From positions 680,668 to 744,667 of the forward strand of contig NC_079519.1 in NCBI RefSeq assembly GCF_000801105.2: DNA of 64,000 nt, given 5' to 3'. A program made the position numbers and the translations under genes. Under the pieces are notes generated by a model. The model was not told the DNA's origin and did no database searches. It was given only the letters and a program-made list of their open reading frames with translations. Source of the stretch: Raphanus sativus. Taxonomy: Eukaryota > Streptophyta > Magnoliopsida > Brassicales > Brassicaceae. This document shows positions 44,800 through 56,754 of this stretch, piece by piece; positions within the stretch are counted from its first letter, which is position 1, and each line of letters begins with the position of its first letter.

Positions 44800-46334
44800 T
44801 GAAGAAGTAAGTTGAGAGCCAACCTTTATATACGAAAAAATCAAAGTAGTCTCGGTTGAAGATGATCCCGAATAGACCGGTACACAAAATATCAAATTAG
44901 TGAATAAACTGAAACTAGGACTCAGACAAAGAATCTGAGAAGACATTTCCTTTCACTGAAAGAAGGAATGGTAGTAAGAGACAACTCTCGCTAGAGAAGG
45001 ATGGTTAATTTTTTTTTTAAAATATATGATACTCATAAAGGATATAGTAGTACAATTTAATGGGTAAATGCCTTAGAATTGGTTCTATATTAAAGTTAGG
45101 AATATATTTAGCTTAGCTTTCGGTCTTTGAAATATATACCAGAACACCATGGAGCGAGAACTTCTATAACTCGCTACAAAATACAACATACTATTTTGAA
45201 CCTAGTTTTCAATTTATCTCAAAGGTAGTAAATTATAGAATAAGATAATGTTCTCTCTTTATTGCATATAGTTACTTACATCGCACAATGCGCTAGTTAT
45301 CTAAATATCTGTAACATAAAAGTTTATGGTAGAGTGGTAGCTATCGTTTGGATATTGGATAAGGTGTGAAGGGTTTTATCACATGTTTTCACACCACATC
45401 GTCGTTGATCTTTACATCAAAGAGAGACAAACACAATCTAAAAGAGATCACTAGCCAATGAGAAAGAGCCAACATACGACAAAAAATCCAAGAGAACATC
45501 AAATTTCCCGAAAAAGAAATCATATATAGATGCAATTTGTTTTCGTTAAAAAATAATATTAATATGTGTATAATGGTGGTTGTTATTTTCTATTTGTCTC
45601 CTTGGTTCATACGCTGTTTTCTATTTCTCGTTTGTCGTTGTCAGATGATGTTCTGATTTCATATCCATTATTATAGGCATTCACCAATATTTAGCACATT
45701 CATGTTCTCAATATTTGAACGACATTTGTCCATTTCTAAAAATTTGACATTTTATCAATCAGATAAAGTAGTTTTTTTCATGTGTTATGTCATCTCTATA
45801 CTTAACCCTCTATATGTATACCATCATCTAATCAATCTTACCATCTAATCTAATATATAATGCCAATTAAATAATATACAAAATATATTTTCAGAAACAA
45901 AATCTAATAAAAAATATACAAATATTACATACGTGGTCTTAATCAAGTCTAATTAACTCGTATGCTATATTTGTATACTATAATATCACTGAATAATGAC
46001 ACTTGTTTAGCGTAAAGAACCGCGCCGCCATCGGCACTAACTTACATATGCTTAGTTAACTTTACTTCATTAATTTTTCCCTTTAACCTTCATATATTAA
46101 TGGAACGACTTTAGTCGCCTATCTTAATCATTTGAGCATTCACATCTGATTAATACTTTAATCAGATACCAGAATTTTACATCTATCATATCGCCTGTCG
46201 TGTTTAATTATATTTTTAACAATACAAAATCGGCTCAATTTTATCGAAATTATGACTAGTTGTTATAACTTTTTTTTTTGTCTATCGATCACATATCAGA
46301 TTTCATGTTTTAATTCCGATGAAACAATAACTAA
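44800..46334. other. Gene-free AT-rich spacer
   Basis: I see no recognisable gene or structured element, only short low-complexity frames. Confidence 0.5.
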
Positions 46335-46644
46335 GGTTCTAACTGGTGACCACTAAAGGAATAATGGGAACGACCAGGAATGAAACGCAGAGGAAAAAAA
46401 TAATAGGAATATATATTCTCTATTATTCCTCCTCGGATTTAATAAGGAATATATTTGTTCTATGATTCCTTAAATTAAAGGGAATGCAAAGGAATATTGA
46501 AGAAAAAATATTCCTTATAAATGGTATCTATTTTAAGTAACAAATAGAAACTAATTATTCATATTCTTTATAAATGGTGACAAGTTTAAGGAATAAATAG
46601 GAATTAGGTATTCTCCTTTGTTCCTTTGATCACCAGTTAGAGCC
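46335..46644. mobile_element. hAT-like MITE, 310 bp
   Basis: Terminal inverted repeats GG(T/C)TCTAACTGGTGA(C/T)CA followed by AAAGGAA at both ends. Perfect 7-bp direct repeats TAACTAA lie outside (46328-46334 and 46645-46651). The interior is AT-rich with inverted AGGAAT(A)/TATTCCT motifs and no coding capacity. A non-autonomous DNA transposon, with hAT assignment from the 7-8 bp duplication only. Confidence 0.7.
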
Positions 46645-46969
46645 TAACTAAAATGGATTTGACAAACCAGAAACTGCATGAACAGACTAGTTTACGCAAA
46701 ACATTAATTAATTTGAAAATATAAGATGTCATGAATATAGTTGCATGCATAATTTATTATTTAACAAGGTTTTTAAATAATAAAAGGTCTCAATAACCTT
46801 TATAAATCTGCCTCGTAGTCGTCTCTATCTCTGTATACACATGACATCACGACATAACTCCAACTCTTATAACCACCAATAAAGCAAGAAAAACCCTCTT
46901 GAGCACATCCAAGAAATAAAAAGACATCACCACTTGCATGTTCTTCGTCTCAACAGGGGAAACGCATAA

Positions 46970-49716
46970 ATGTCGAGTAAAATAGCGGCGGAGGTAGCTG
47001 CGGCTGCGGTGGTGGTGAGAGAGTACGATGAAGAAACCGACAAGCGTGACGTGGAGGAGATGGAACGTGAATGTGATGAGACCGGACCGCATGGCAAACC
47101 GGCAATGGTCTCCGATCTATTAGGAGATCCGCTTCGTCGCGTCCGTCATTTTCCCTCTCACACTATGCTGGTAAATCATAGTTAACCTCTTCAACATATC
47201 AATAAAAATTACACTAGTACTATCTGATCTTCTCTAGGTGGGTTATTGGTTGACATTAATTATACGAGTCTGGCTGCAGATTTTCTTATATCGAAATTAT
47301 TGGTGTATTTTAGTTCAAAAAAAAAGAAATTATTGGTGTGTATAGGTTGCAGAGTATGGAGACGGAAGAAAGATGGTGGGAGTTGTAAGAGGATGTATTA
47401 AAACTGTGACTAGAGGAAAGTCAATCTATGTTAAACTCGCTTATGTTCTTGGTCTTCGAGTTTCACCTTCCCATCGGTACCTTCTTTTTCTTCTTCTAGT
47501 CATTAATGATTAACGTGAATTCTAGTTTATAGTAGTAGTTTTGTAAAAAAAAACGTTTTAATTAGTTTTTCTTCTCTCATATACTCTGCAGTCAGTAATC
47601 ATGCAATTATCGTTGTCTAATGATCATATACCTGACATTGACACTTTTGACAAGTTCTTTTCGTTACTTGTTTTCTTGAAGTCATTGTTTTCTTTCACTA
47701 ATTTATATGTCAAAAATAGACATGCGTTACGGTTTTGTGGATACACGCTTTTTTTCTTCTTCCACTTATACATAAGGCACGAGGTTTTTATCAACTTCAA
47801 ACAGAGACTTCTTAGGTGTTTTTTTTGCTTAGCTACTTCTGTTTAAAATTTTGGTTTTAGTTTTTGATTTTTGATTTTAAGATTTTTGTTTTTTGTTTTT
47901 GGATTTCTGTTTTTGGTTTTTGATTTCGGGGTTGGTTTTTAGTTTTTTTGACTTTTATTTTTTTAAAAAAAATATTTTAGTTATACTTTTTTAATTTTGA
48001 TGTATATTCAGTTCTACAATAAAAGAACGATGAATTATTTAAAACAATACAATAAAAATATTACTAAGTCAGGGTTATATAAATATATACTTTGTTCATT
48101 AAAATATAAAAATGTTGTAGTTTTATTATTTTAGAAAATCATAAATATTGATTAACAATACAAAAGAAAAACTACTTATGAGATATTTATGTTGAAAATA
48201 TATACATTTAGTTAATATTAATATATAGTATATTGCTATTTAGAAAAAATAATAAAATGTATTACAAGTAGTAGATGGTTTTTTTTTTCTTTCAAAAACC
48301 TCAAAAACATGGATTCTAACTTTTATCGGAAATTTGTCAAAACACTCAAAATCTAGTTTCCCTATTTTATGAGAAAACTTATTTCTTAAAATCTTGATTG
48401 GCCAAAAAACATTTTTTAAACTACTTTTCTTAACTTCTAGAAATCCATTTCATTGAAATTTTGATTGGCTAGTAATATAGATTTTCAAAAAACACAAATA
48501 AAAAAAACTTTATAAAAACTACAAACAATAATCAACACCTCGGTCATACAAGCAAGATTCTTATATATAAACCCACTTGGCCTAAAATCAATCATAAAAA
48601 AATCATTTACATGCATATATGTGTAATGTGTGAGTGAGAATATATGTCTTACTTTATTGATATTCGAATTCAATTCCACTTAATAAATAAAGATTAAACG
48701 TAAAGTTGATAGATTCCAAATTAAGTTATGTATCCAAAAGAAAGAAGTTGCCCTTTGGTGACACTTGTATCCACCCTAGTTGATTCTTTATCACTTTTAT
48801 TTAACTAATAAAGCATGATACATCAAGCATTAATATTTACATAACTCAATATGATTTCCTGAGCAGGAACTTAGGCATAGGAACAAAACTGGTGCAAACA
48901 CTTGAAGAATGGTTTAAACAACAAGGCGCAACATACGCGTACATGGCCACTGATTGTACCAACGAGTCTTCCATTAACTTGTTCACCAAGAAATGTTCCT
49001 ATGTCAAATTCCGTACACCGACAATGTTGGTTCAACCGGTTCACGCCCATTTCAAACCAATCGGTTCAGATATCGCAATCCTCCGGTTAACTACCAAGAC
49101 CGCTGAATCAATCTACACCCGAGTTTTCAAAGACTCAGAATTCTTCCCTCGTGATATCGACGCGATTCTAAACAGCCGCAACAGTTTAGGAACGTTTATA
49201 GCGTTACCAAAGGAAAAACATGGTCCCAAAACAAACCGTTTAGACCGCGATTTCCCAACGGATTATGCGATACTAAGTGTATGGAGCACCAAAGATGTGT
49301 TCAGGCTGCAAATGAAAGGAGTTTCCCGGTTAACTCACGCGTGCTGCTCCGGTTCGAGATTACTTGATTCTTGTATGCCGTGGATGAAACTACCCTCCTT
49401 CCCTAACGTGTTCAACAAGTTTTGGGTTTATTTTATGTACGGTATGCACATGGAAGGCAGAGACGGTCCACGGCTCATGAAAAGTTTATGCGCTTTTGTT
49501 CATAACATTGGGAGACACGACGGAGGATGTGGAGCTGTTGCGACGGAGATTAGTCCTTCGGACCCGGTGGCTTCGGCGGTTCCTCACTGGAAACGGCTTT
49601 CGTGGGCTCAAGATCTTTGGTGCCTCAAGAAACTATCAGATGAACCTGAAATGCTAGATTGGAGTAGCTCAACAACTTCTTCCTCGGTGATTTTTGTTGA
49701 TCCTCGTGATATCTAA
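46970..49716 (+). CDS. HOOKLESS1-like N-acetyltransferase
   Basis: Three exons (46970-47170, 47346-47476, 48867-49716) encode 393 residues of the HLS1 family, GNAT-fold proteins controlling apical hook and differential growth through auxin-related genes. The GNAT acetyl-CoA motif A is visible across the exon 2/3 junction, VSPSHRNLGIGTKLVQTLEEW. The family-specific C-terminal half follows (FRTPTMLVQPVHAH, RDFPTDYAILSVWSTKDVF, FNKFWVYFMYGMHMEG). Length matches HLS1-like proteins (about 390-400). Intron 2 is 1.39 kb and T-rich. I do not recall a family member at this place in Arabidopsis, so it may be a transposed copy. Which of the HLS1-like paralogues it corresponds to was not determined. Confidence 0.88.
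47293..47339 (+). mobile_element. Micro-insertion with 14-bp direct repeats
   Basis: GAAATTATTGGTGT occurs at 47293-47306 and 47326-47339, a perfect match. The 19-nt insert is ATTTTAGTTC plus nine A. It is inside intron 1 of the HLS1-like gene. Confidence 0.65.
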
Positions 49717-49760
49717 CGAATACTCGAAATAGGATTTGTACATAAAGTTGATAAAAGAAA

Positions 49761-49807
49761 AAAAAAACTTCATGTGACATTTATTAAAAAAAAAACTTCA
49801 TGTGACA
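49761..49807 (+). mobile_element. Micro-insertion in 3' flank of HLS1-like gene
   Basis: CTTCATGTGACA, preceded by ten A in both copies, occurs at 49768-49779 and 49796-49807. Only TTTATT plus A-run separates them, so the boundary within the A-run is ambiguous. Confidence 0.5.
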
Positions 49808-50089
49808 CTTTATAGGTAAAACTCTGTTCTCATCGATTCAATAGCAAACAGTTTATAGTTTATGTTAAATCTCAATGGTTTATCTTAATTTTTTTATATT
49901 TTTTTTGTGTGTGGCTTTTAGTTTCTTCCTTGAGGTGCGCCTAGTTAAAAAGCCTCATTCTCATAATATTTCATCTAGAGAACTGTTTCCATCTTGTGAA
50001 GGTCACAAATGATTGACTAATAAAAGCAACAAAAAGACAGTACGAATAGCAATCTCCTACTTTGTCTGGCCACCAGTTATGTCCTCACC

Positions 50090-51595
50090 TCACAGAGGCA
50101 TGAGCCTTCTGCGTTTGTAGAAGCAGAGGAAGGCCAAAAATACAAGAACCCCACAGACTCCAGTGATAGTCAAAACCCATTTGAAAGCACCTGGCTGTTC
50201 AAAGAAATCTATCTCAAAATTCATCCCAAAGATCCCTGCTACAACCCCAAAGATGGCCACAACAAATGTCGCTGTAGTTAGCAGCAGCTCAAACTGGATC
50301 AGCTGATTCCGCACGTTATCCTGCACATACCATAAACTTTCAGCAGACGAGTACCTGTTTTCTAAGGTATAAGTATGATCAAGATTTAAAAGCATATTAC
50401 CAATTGAATGTTGATGAAGTCTTCAGTATCATCGATGTACTCCTTCAACTGAGTAGAAGAGGATTAAATCGTTTTATAACGAGATTATGAAATGAATAAA
50501 ATGCAAAAGAGTGGTTTCTATGTTGTTACCGAGGTTAGCTTGTTGAGAGTGCTATCGATGACAACAAAGTAAGCTTCCAGCAACATCTCCAGCTCTTCTA
50601 TATTCTCAGTTGCGTTGCTTTCCGAGCTGCTTTTTGCACTCTCATGCCTGCTCCTTGCAATGCTCAAGCTTTTCTCGAGTCTCCGGGAGCTAGGAGGAGA
50701 GGAAACTGGAGACACCGGCGCAGAGAAAGAGAGACCATCATTAGGTAAAGACTGATCGCCATACAAAGATCCTTCCATCCTCTTCTTCTTCTCCGTTAGA
50801 TACATCTCCGCCATATCTCCATCATCGTCCATTAACTGCTCAATCTCGTCCCTAACCTTCTGAACTCTTCTCGTCAATGCCACAAGCCTGCTCTTCAGTC
50901 TACGCACACGCTCCAAGTTCGAAGTACTGATCTTTGAGGTAAGCTCATCCAACAAAGGATACGCCTCAATCTCCAACTCTGACGCCTAACAAAAAATGGT
51001 GAAAAAGTCAAATCTAGTTTAATCCAAATGAGTTGGGGGGAAACGATGACTGACTCACCTGAGCATCAAGGAAGGTACAAGCAGCTTCGAGGGCAACTTC
51101 AAGGGCCCTGAACTCGAAAGGCAGATAATCAGGGGACGTGTTTTGAAACACATCACCTGCTACAGCACTAGCCTTTAGTCTCTGCTGGAGCTCAACCACA
51201 TAGGCGAGGACATAGTCGTCGAGGGAGTTCAAAAGCAAAACCTCATCCGCAGTAATAATACAACGGATCTGCTCCAAGTTAACAACAATAGCCTTCTCTC
51301 GTCCGAGGATAGTAGAGGGATACACAAACAAAGGATCAAGCAGGCGCAGATCACGTGCGGGTAAGTCGCACCTACGCATCATCGAGAACTTATCGACCTC
51401 AATGACTTGCGTGTTAGCAAAAGCGTCAACACGAATCCAGGACTTGAGCGCTTGACCACGCTTCTTGAGACCCAAAACATCAACTCCGAGGAGGGGTTGT
51501 CTCCCTGAGGAAGAAGGGCGAGAGGCGGCATCGCCTCTGAGGTTTATAACCGAGTCAGGTCGTGGAGGAAGCAGACGCTCTTTGAGATCAGACAT
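50090..51595 (-). CDS. MRS2-10: CorA/MRS2-type magnesium transporter
   Basis: Four minus-strand exons (51595-51059, 50985-50530, 50448-50401, 50320-50090) give 423 residues. MRS2/MGT proteins are pentameric Mg2+ channels. The N-terminus reads MSDLKERLLPPRP, followed by the conserved MMRRCDLPARDLRLLDP and LGREKAIVVNLEQIRCIITADEVLLL. The cytosolic part is helical. Two TM segments lie at the C-terminus, with the diagnostic GMN selectivity motif (GIFGMNFEI) after TM1. The start at 51595 is the first ATG, which fits the family's MS(D/E)LKERLL start. Sequence and position point to MRS2-10/MGT1 (At1g80900, recalled). MRS2-1 is the close alternative. Confidence 0.92.
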
Positions 51596-52483
51596 TGTTG
51601 GCAATCAATCTCCAGATACTACAAAACCACCCAGTAAGTGCATGCAAAGATTACGAGAATCGAATATTCTCCAGAAACAAACAAATTAAGAAAGAACCGA
51701 CCTCGATGTTGTTACTCTATCCTAACCAACTATGATCGATGATAAAAGGAAGAAGCAGACTCAGAAAGTTGATCAAAGATGGAAGCTTTTCGCACAAAAA
51801 AACTAAGAATGACAAATCATACATCACGAGGCGAGTACTAGAAGACAGAGTCAAAGTTAAGACCTTTCGATCATATCAGGGCTACAATTACAAATAGTAC
51901 AAGTCATCCAGTGATTGGGACCCATTAAAAAAACAGAGAAGAGATTCACCCAAAAAAGGTCGCAAATTGTACATCAGAATCCACACTTACGTATAAAAAT
52001 TCACTCGAGGGGAGACTAGAATTGAGGATTGGATCCTTAACTAATTTGCTCGAGTAATGAATGCGAAGAAGCAAACGCAAGCTTATGGAGGTTTTAAAAC
52101 CGCAATGTAAACCGATTCTTAGCTGGTTTACTTCGGCTTACACTCAAATTTACCGGTCTAAGAGTTAACTAACTACCATTAAACCGAATATTAACCTCTC
52201 AAAAAGTTCGGTAGATAATTAATGTCGTCTCCATTTAATTAAACAGAGTTTATGAGTGGAGAAGACAAAGAAGATAATTAATGACGTATTATGAGTTTTC
52301 TGGTGATCATTTTGCATTACCGTATCTGCTGCGTTGATGATGATGATGATGCCCTATTAACCCCTTATTTTATGATTTTTTTCTTCAGACACAGAGCTGT
52401 AAGTATTGTCTGATTCTGATACATACTTTTTTTTTTTTTTTTTTGTGCTTTTAAGGATTTTTTTAAGAGGAGCTCTTAGAAGC

Positions 52484-53570
52484 GATGGGAATGGCGTCCA
52501 TGAGCTCTATTGGTGAAAGCCTTCGACTTTGCGAGTGTGTTTGATTTGAGGAGAGATCAAAACGAAAGACAGGACCAGATTTTCTTCTTCTATCCTCCTG
52601 ATTTTAACCTTCTCCACTCAGCGAGGTCGGTCAGCTTCTAGATGTTTTCTCACGGATTCACTGGTTTTTTGTCTCTATGTGGACCATGTTCACAATTAAT
52701 TTTGAGCAAGACATTATGTTTCAGTTGAGGCAGCTTGTGAGGTAATATAAGCAAAAGCAGAGAGACATTCTCATGTTTTCTATGAGGCCGAGCCCGATAT
52801 AAGGATGATCATGGTACAACTCTTTTACTTGTTGTAGCATTTCATCATATGCATAAAAGGAGAGCAAATTTGATATAAAAACTTTGGCAGGTTGTTGAGA
52901 AAAATAAAGGAGATTAAAGCCATATGGAGGAGGGTTGATGCATTGCAGAAAGTACTAAAAGGAAATTTAATTCCCTCTTTGTTATGTTTCACGGATCAGT
53001 TAGGGAATTTCTGGATAAAGAACCAACTGGAGGGCTTATTCGATTCATCACAGACTATTTAAATGGTAGGGCAATATCCACCTTTTTTTAGCACATGAAA
53101 TCCGTGTGTCACAGCAGTTTTGAAGAAGTTCAGGTTTGTTTCTCCATGAGAGAATCTGTTTCGCATTAACACACCTAGTTGTTCACTATTCTGACTAGTG
53201 TTCTCTTTACAGTCTTTTGTCGGACTGCTAGATTCATGTACCAGGACCCTTTGGTGTCAACAACTCTCTCACCTGTATGTTTTCAAATGCAATATTCTTA
53301 CCAACTACTGTTCTTATTGCTAAGACTCTTGCTTTCTCCCATGGCATGTGTAGACTATAGACTCTCTTTCTTGTTTTTCAGGATGATACCGTTGACTTCT
53401 CATGAGACTTGATCACGAACGCTCCATCCTCTGGCACGAGTTCCTGGTCATACCTACGCAGGAGTTCCAGTTTATCTCAAATCTCTTCTAGATCTTCTGC
53501 TTCAGCGCAGATTCTCGGTTCAAGTGATCCATTGCCTCAGACTCTGTCCAGAGTTTACACCAACAGGTAA
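52484..53570 (+). pseudogene. Relic of a vacuolar fusion protein CCZ1 gene
   Basis: Fragments of CCZ1, the partner of MON1 in the Rab7 exchange factor, occur in order but in shifting frames: a start-like MGMASMSSIGESLRLC, FDLRRDQNERQDQIFFFYPPD, then AERHSHVFYEAEPDI, FVMFHGSVREFLDKEPTGG with LIRFITDYLN, MYQDPLVSTTL, DDTVDF and SGTSSWSYLRR. Stops and shifts separate them, for example TGA right after the frame leaves CECV. The rest of the gene past about 53570 is missing. Arabidopsis has CCZ1B (At1g80910, recalled) at this place, next to MRS2-10. Confidence 0.8.
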
Positions 53571-53734
53571 AAAAATACTTTTTGAGTTTGCAACATTAAA
53601 AAATGACAAGATGCTCATCCTTATGAATATGTCTCTTCAGGTACTGCAGCGGAGCATCATTCTCCATGGATTAAATATTCTGCATTATAACCTTTTAATA
53701 AAGTTCTTTTTCGATGTTTAGGCCATTTTTTTTC

Positions 53735-53796
53735 TAATTACAAAGTTGAAAAGAATGATCATTTTTTTTAATTACAAAGTTGAAAAGAATGATCAT
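53735..53796. repeat. 28-bp direct repeat separated by six T
   Basis: A perfect 28-bp sequence beginning TAATTACAAAGTTG occurs at 53735-53762 and 53769-53796 with TTTTTT between. It resembles the micro-insertions but has an unusually long duplication, so simple tandem duplication is equally possible. Confidence 0.7.
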
Positions 53797-54114
53797 CTTG
53801 TCTACACTTGGTTTTCAACTTGACCCTTGACGGTTTCATGTCTACACGTGGTACTAGAACTTGTCCTTTGACGGTTTCAAAAGGTTGAAACAAACTTCGA
53901 ATCCAAATTATTATCATTAGATCCAAATTCAGGAAAGCTTTTAAGCTAATCACTGAATCTTTGAGAGTTTACATAACATAGAAATGACTTTATTTACATT
54001 TAAGAGCCATTCAAGAGAGACAATTTCAACTATTTACATTGATCTTACAGTCTCTCTCTCTCTCTGTTGTTATTTATCTGCATACAATCATTGCCAAGTC
54101 GGTCACCGTCGTCT

Positions 54115-54806
54115 TCACGCGTAAGGATTCACGTGAGAGGAGTAGTCTCTGGTTCCTGCACCTTCCCACCCCATCCATTCCTCCCACGTGTCACAATCTG
54201 GATCGTTCATTCCGTTGAATCCCTCTTCATAGACATCGAATGGCTGAAACTCCTCTGTTCCCTCCATCTGATTCTTTATTTGCTTCAACACAATCTTCAA
54301 AAAGACAAACACAAAGATCAATACCATGTCTTAAAAGACTTTTAACATCCATGTTTTCATAAAAGACAAGACCCTTACATCGTAAGCTTCGTTGATTGTC
54401 TGAAACTGCACTCCACAGTTGCTTCCTCTGCAAACATCAGGATGATACTGCAACAATAACAACAAAATATGTCAAATTTGAGAAACCCATATGCCAAAAT
54501 CGAATCTTTTAACACAAATGTTCAACAGATCTAAGTGATCGAGCTAAGGAAAAAAAAAGGTCAAACCTTTTTGGCGAGTTGTCTGAAAGCTTGCTTGACC
54601 TCGTACTCAGATGAATCGGGTCGTATCCTAAGGGTCTTATACGGATCCATTACAGAAGATGAAGAACAGATGACTCCTTTCCTGTTCAGCATCTTCGTGT
54701 CCTTTCGTCTGCTGTTCTTCAATCGGAGCGATGAAGAAGATGAGGAAAACGAAGATCCGGGTAGACCAGAGAACCCACTTCCTCCGATCGTTAAAGCAAT
54801 AGTCAT
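54115..54806 (-). CDS. J8: Chloroplast DnaJ protein J8
   Basis: Three minus-strand exons (54806-54567, 54447-54379, 54294-54115) encode 162 residues. It is a small stromal J-domain co-chaperone that works with chloroplast HSP70. The N-terminus is Ser-rich with few acidic residues, like a transit peptide. The J domain runs from [21 protein letters not shown] to YHPDVC with the catalytic HPD at the start of exon 2. The tail is acidic and Trp-rich ([14 protein letters not shown]), as in J8. Length and position match At1g80920 (recalled). Confidence 0.93.
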
Positions 54807-55279
54807 GTTTCTCGATAATCAAACAGAGAACTTGAAAATAATTTGAGTTCTAGAAAAGCAAATATGAATTCTTTTTTTTAGGGAATATAGTGAAATTGAG
54901 AGTTTTAATTTAAAAAAAAAATTGGATTTGTGGACTGGATAGGGAGAGAGGTTGAGGGAGGGAACATATATATAGCCAAGAGAGAAACGGTGACTAGTTT
55001 TCTCGTCATCTAAATATGTCCTTATCCTTATCCATAACGCTATTTCCAAGGTTTTTTTTTTTACTATTTTAACAAAATTTATAAGGTAAAAAAAACATTT
55101 ATCCATTCCTACTCTTTTGCTATTAAGTTTAGTAAGTTTCTTTTACTGTTATTATCTTTTATAAAACGATTATCCGTTCCTACTCTCTTTTTTTGTTTAT
55201 TTGTTTACAAGTTTTATTTTGTTTTTCCCAAATAAAGAAAAGCATTTAACTATTTGTGTTTGGAATCTAGAGATCTAGT

Positions 55280-55759
55280 GTGGTTTAACAAAAAAAATGT
55301 GAAAACAAGGGAAATCTGGTTTATTAAAACCAGATATGAAACTATAGACTAAAACCAGATTTTCATATTTTTGAAATTTTTCCAAAATCTATGGGTTAAC
55401 CCCTTCTAAAATAATGAGTTTTCGGTAAATGCTCTATATATTGAAGTTTATACTCTTCACTTTAGCTTAAAAATTTGAAACCACATTCTACATTTGAATT
55501 AATGTATTATAAACTATCTTTCATGGTATATAGAAATCCATTTCTAATTTTTTTAATATTTAGTTTACTAAAATTTCATATACTGCCAAGATTAGTGGAA
55601 TTAGCATTATAAAATCTTCATTATCTAGAGAAACGGGAGACAACAGAGGTTCTAAACTATTTGACCATCATCTTTGTTTAGTGCTCGATAAAATACGCTA
55701 AAACTAGATTTTCCAAAATCCGTTGGTTAACCCCTTCTAAAATAATGAGTTTTCGGTAA
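55280..55759. repeat. Left block of ~344-bp satellite, cut by a gap
   Basis: About 1.4 units of the same satellite that fills 58675-63090, identified by AACCAGATTTTCATATTTTTG, the GGTTAACCCCTTCTAAAATA block (at about 55394 and 55725) and GAGTTTTCGGTAA. It runs directly into a run of N. Confidence 0.85.
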
Positions 55760-55859
55760 NNNNNNNNNNNNNNNNNNNNNNNNNNNNNNNNNNNNNNNNN
55801 NNNNNNNNNNNNNNNNNNNNNNNNNNNNNNNNNNNNNNNNNNNNNNNNNNNNNNNNNNN
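55760..55859. other. Assembly gap of 100 N
   Basis: Exactly 100 N, a conventional placeholder for an unknown-length gap. The left flank is satellite. Confidence 0.98.
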
Positions 55860-56192
55860 ATAAATATTTAAATAAAATAATATTTTAATAACAATAACTC
55901 TATAAATATTTAAATAAAATAATATTATGTTTTTTAGGGTCAAAACTCTCACCTAAAATCTTAATCCATCTAATAGACCAACTAAAATAGTTCATGCAAA
56001 CATTAATCAATACTGTTAAAATATGATTATATAAGTACGGTCCAACTATTTTAATAGTATTGATTAAATTTTTTATAATCATTTTAGAAAAAATATTGTA
56101 TAGAAAACAAAAATATGATTAGAAAATACAAATATAAAAAAAAAGAAAAACAAAAGATATACCCGCCCTTTTAAGGGCGGGTCAAAATCTAG
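55860..56192 (+). mobile_element. 3' end of a non-autonomous Helitron
   Basis: The 3' terminus shows the Helitron signature: a hairpin CCCGCCCTT-TT-AAGGGCGGG at 56162-56181, then GTCAAAATCTAG, with CTAG at 56189-56192 followed by T in the host. The sequence before it is AT-rich and non-coding. The 5' end (expected TC) is not visible and may lie in the gap. Confidence 0.75.
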
Positions 56193-56445
56193 TTTTCTTT
56201 TAAAAAAGCAATAGCATACCATTGTAGTTAACTTCAAAAACCAATGGCAAATACATATTAGTTATTTTGCTTTAATAGTATAGATAACCAATTAACCCCT
56301 GCAATTAACCAGCTTAAGATTACGGCGTAGTTAATTTTTGCAAATATTTTTTTTGCATTAGTTACATTTTTTATTGTGTGTCTCTAGAGTTTAGACTTAG
56401 CTCCATACTAGTGGATTAATCTCAAGCCATAAACGTCTTCACCCT

Positions 56446-56608
56446 CAGGGGCGGACGCAGGAAGGCTCTAGGTGGGTGTGGCCTCTGCCCCATACCAAAT
56501 TTGTCTTTTCCTTTGATAATATAACATAAATTTATGTAGATGTCTTTGATCTAAATTCTTTTTTACACTGCATGCCCCACACTAGAAACTTGGCTGGGTA
56601 CGCCCCTG
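56446..56608. mobile_element. 163-bp element with CAGGGGCG inverted ends
   Basis: It begins CAGGGGCGGACGCAG and ends with the reverse complement of CAGGGGCGTACCCAG. Such ends are typical of hAT-superfamily miniatures. No clear 8-bp duplication was found at the flanks. Confidence 0.6.
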
Positions 56609-56754
56609 CCCTCATCATCACACTTAAACCTCTACCCACTGCAGTTTCGGTCCGAAGCTCCTTTTGATCTTTATCATAAACAACACTCGGACCTCATGTC
56701 ATTGCCTTGGATGTCCTAGTGACAAGCTAACCGGCTGAAAGATGATAAAACTTA

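Noticed and set aside
47601..47846. 81-codon frame in the HLS1-like intron 2
   Set aside because: Low-complexity Phe/Leu-rich translation of T-rich intron DNA, not conserved in appearance.
56438..56616. 8-bp target duplication for the CAGGGGCG element
   Set aside because: Left and right flanks share only a CCCT(C) string at different offsets. No true duplication.
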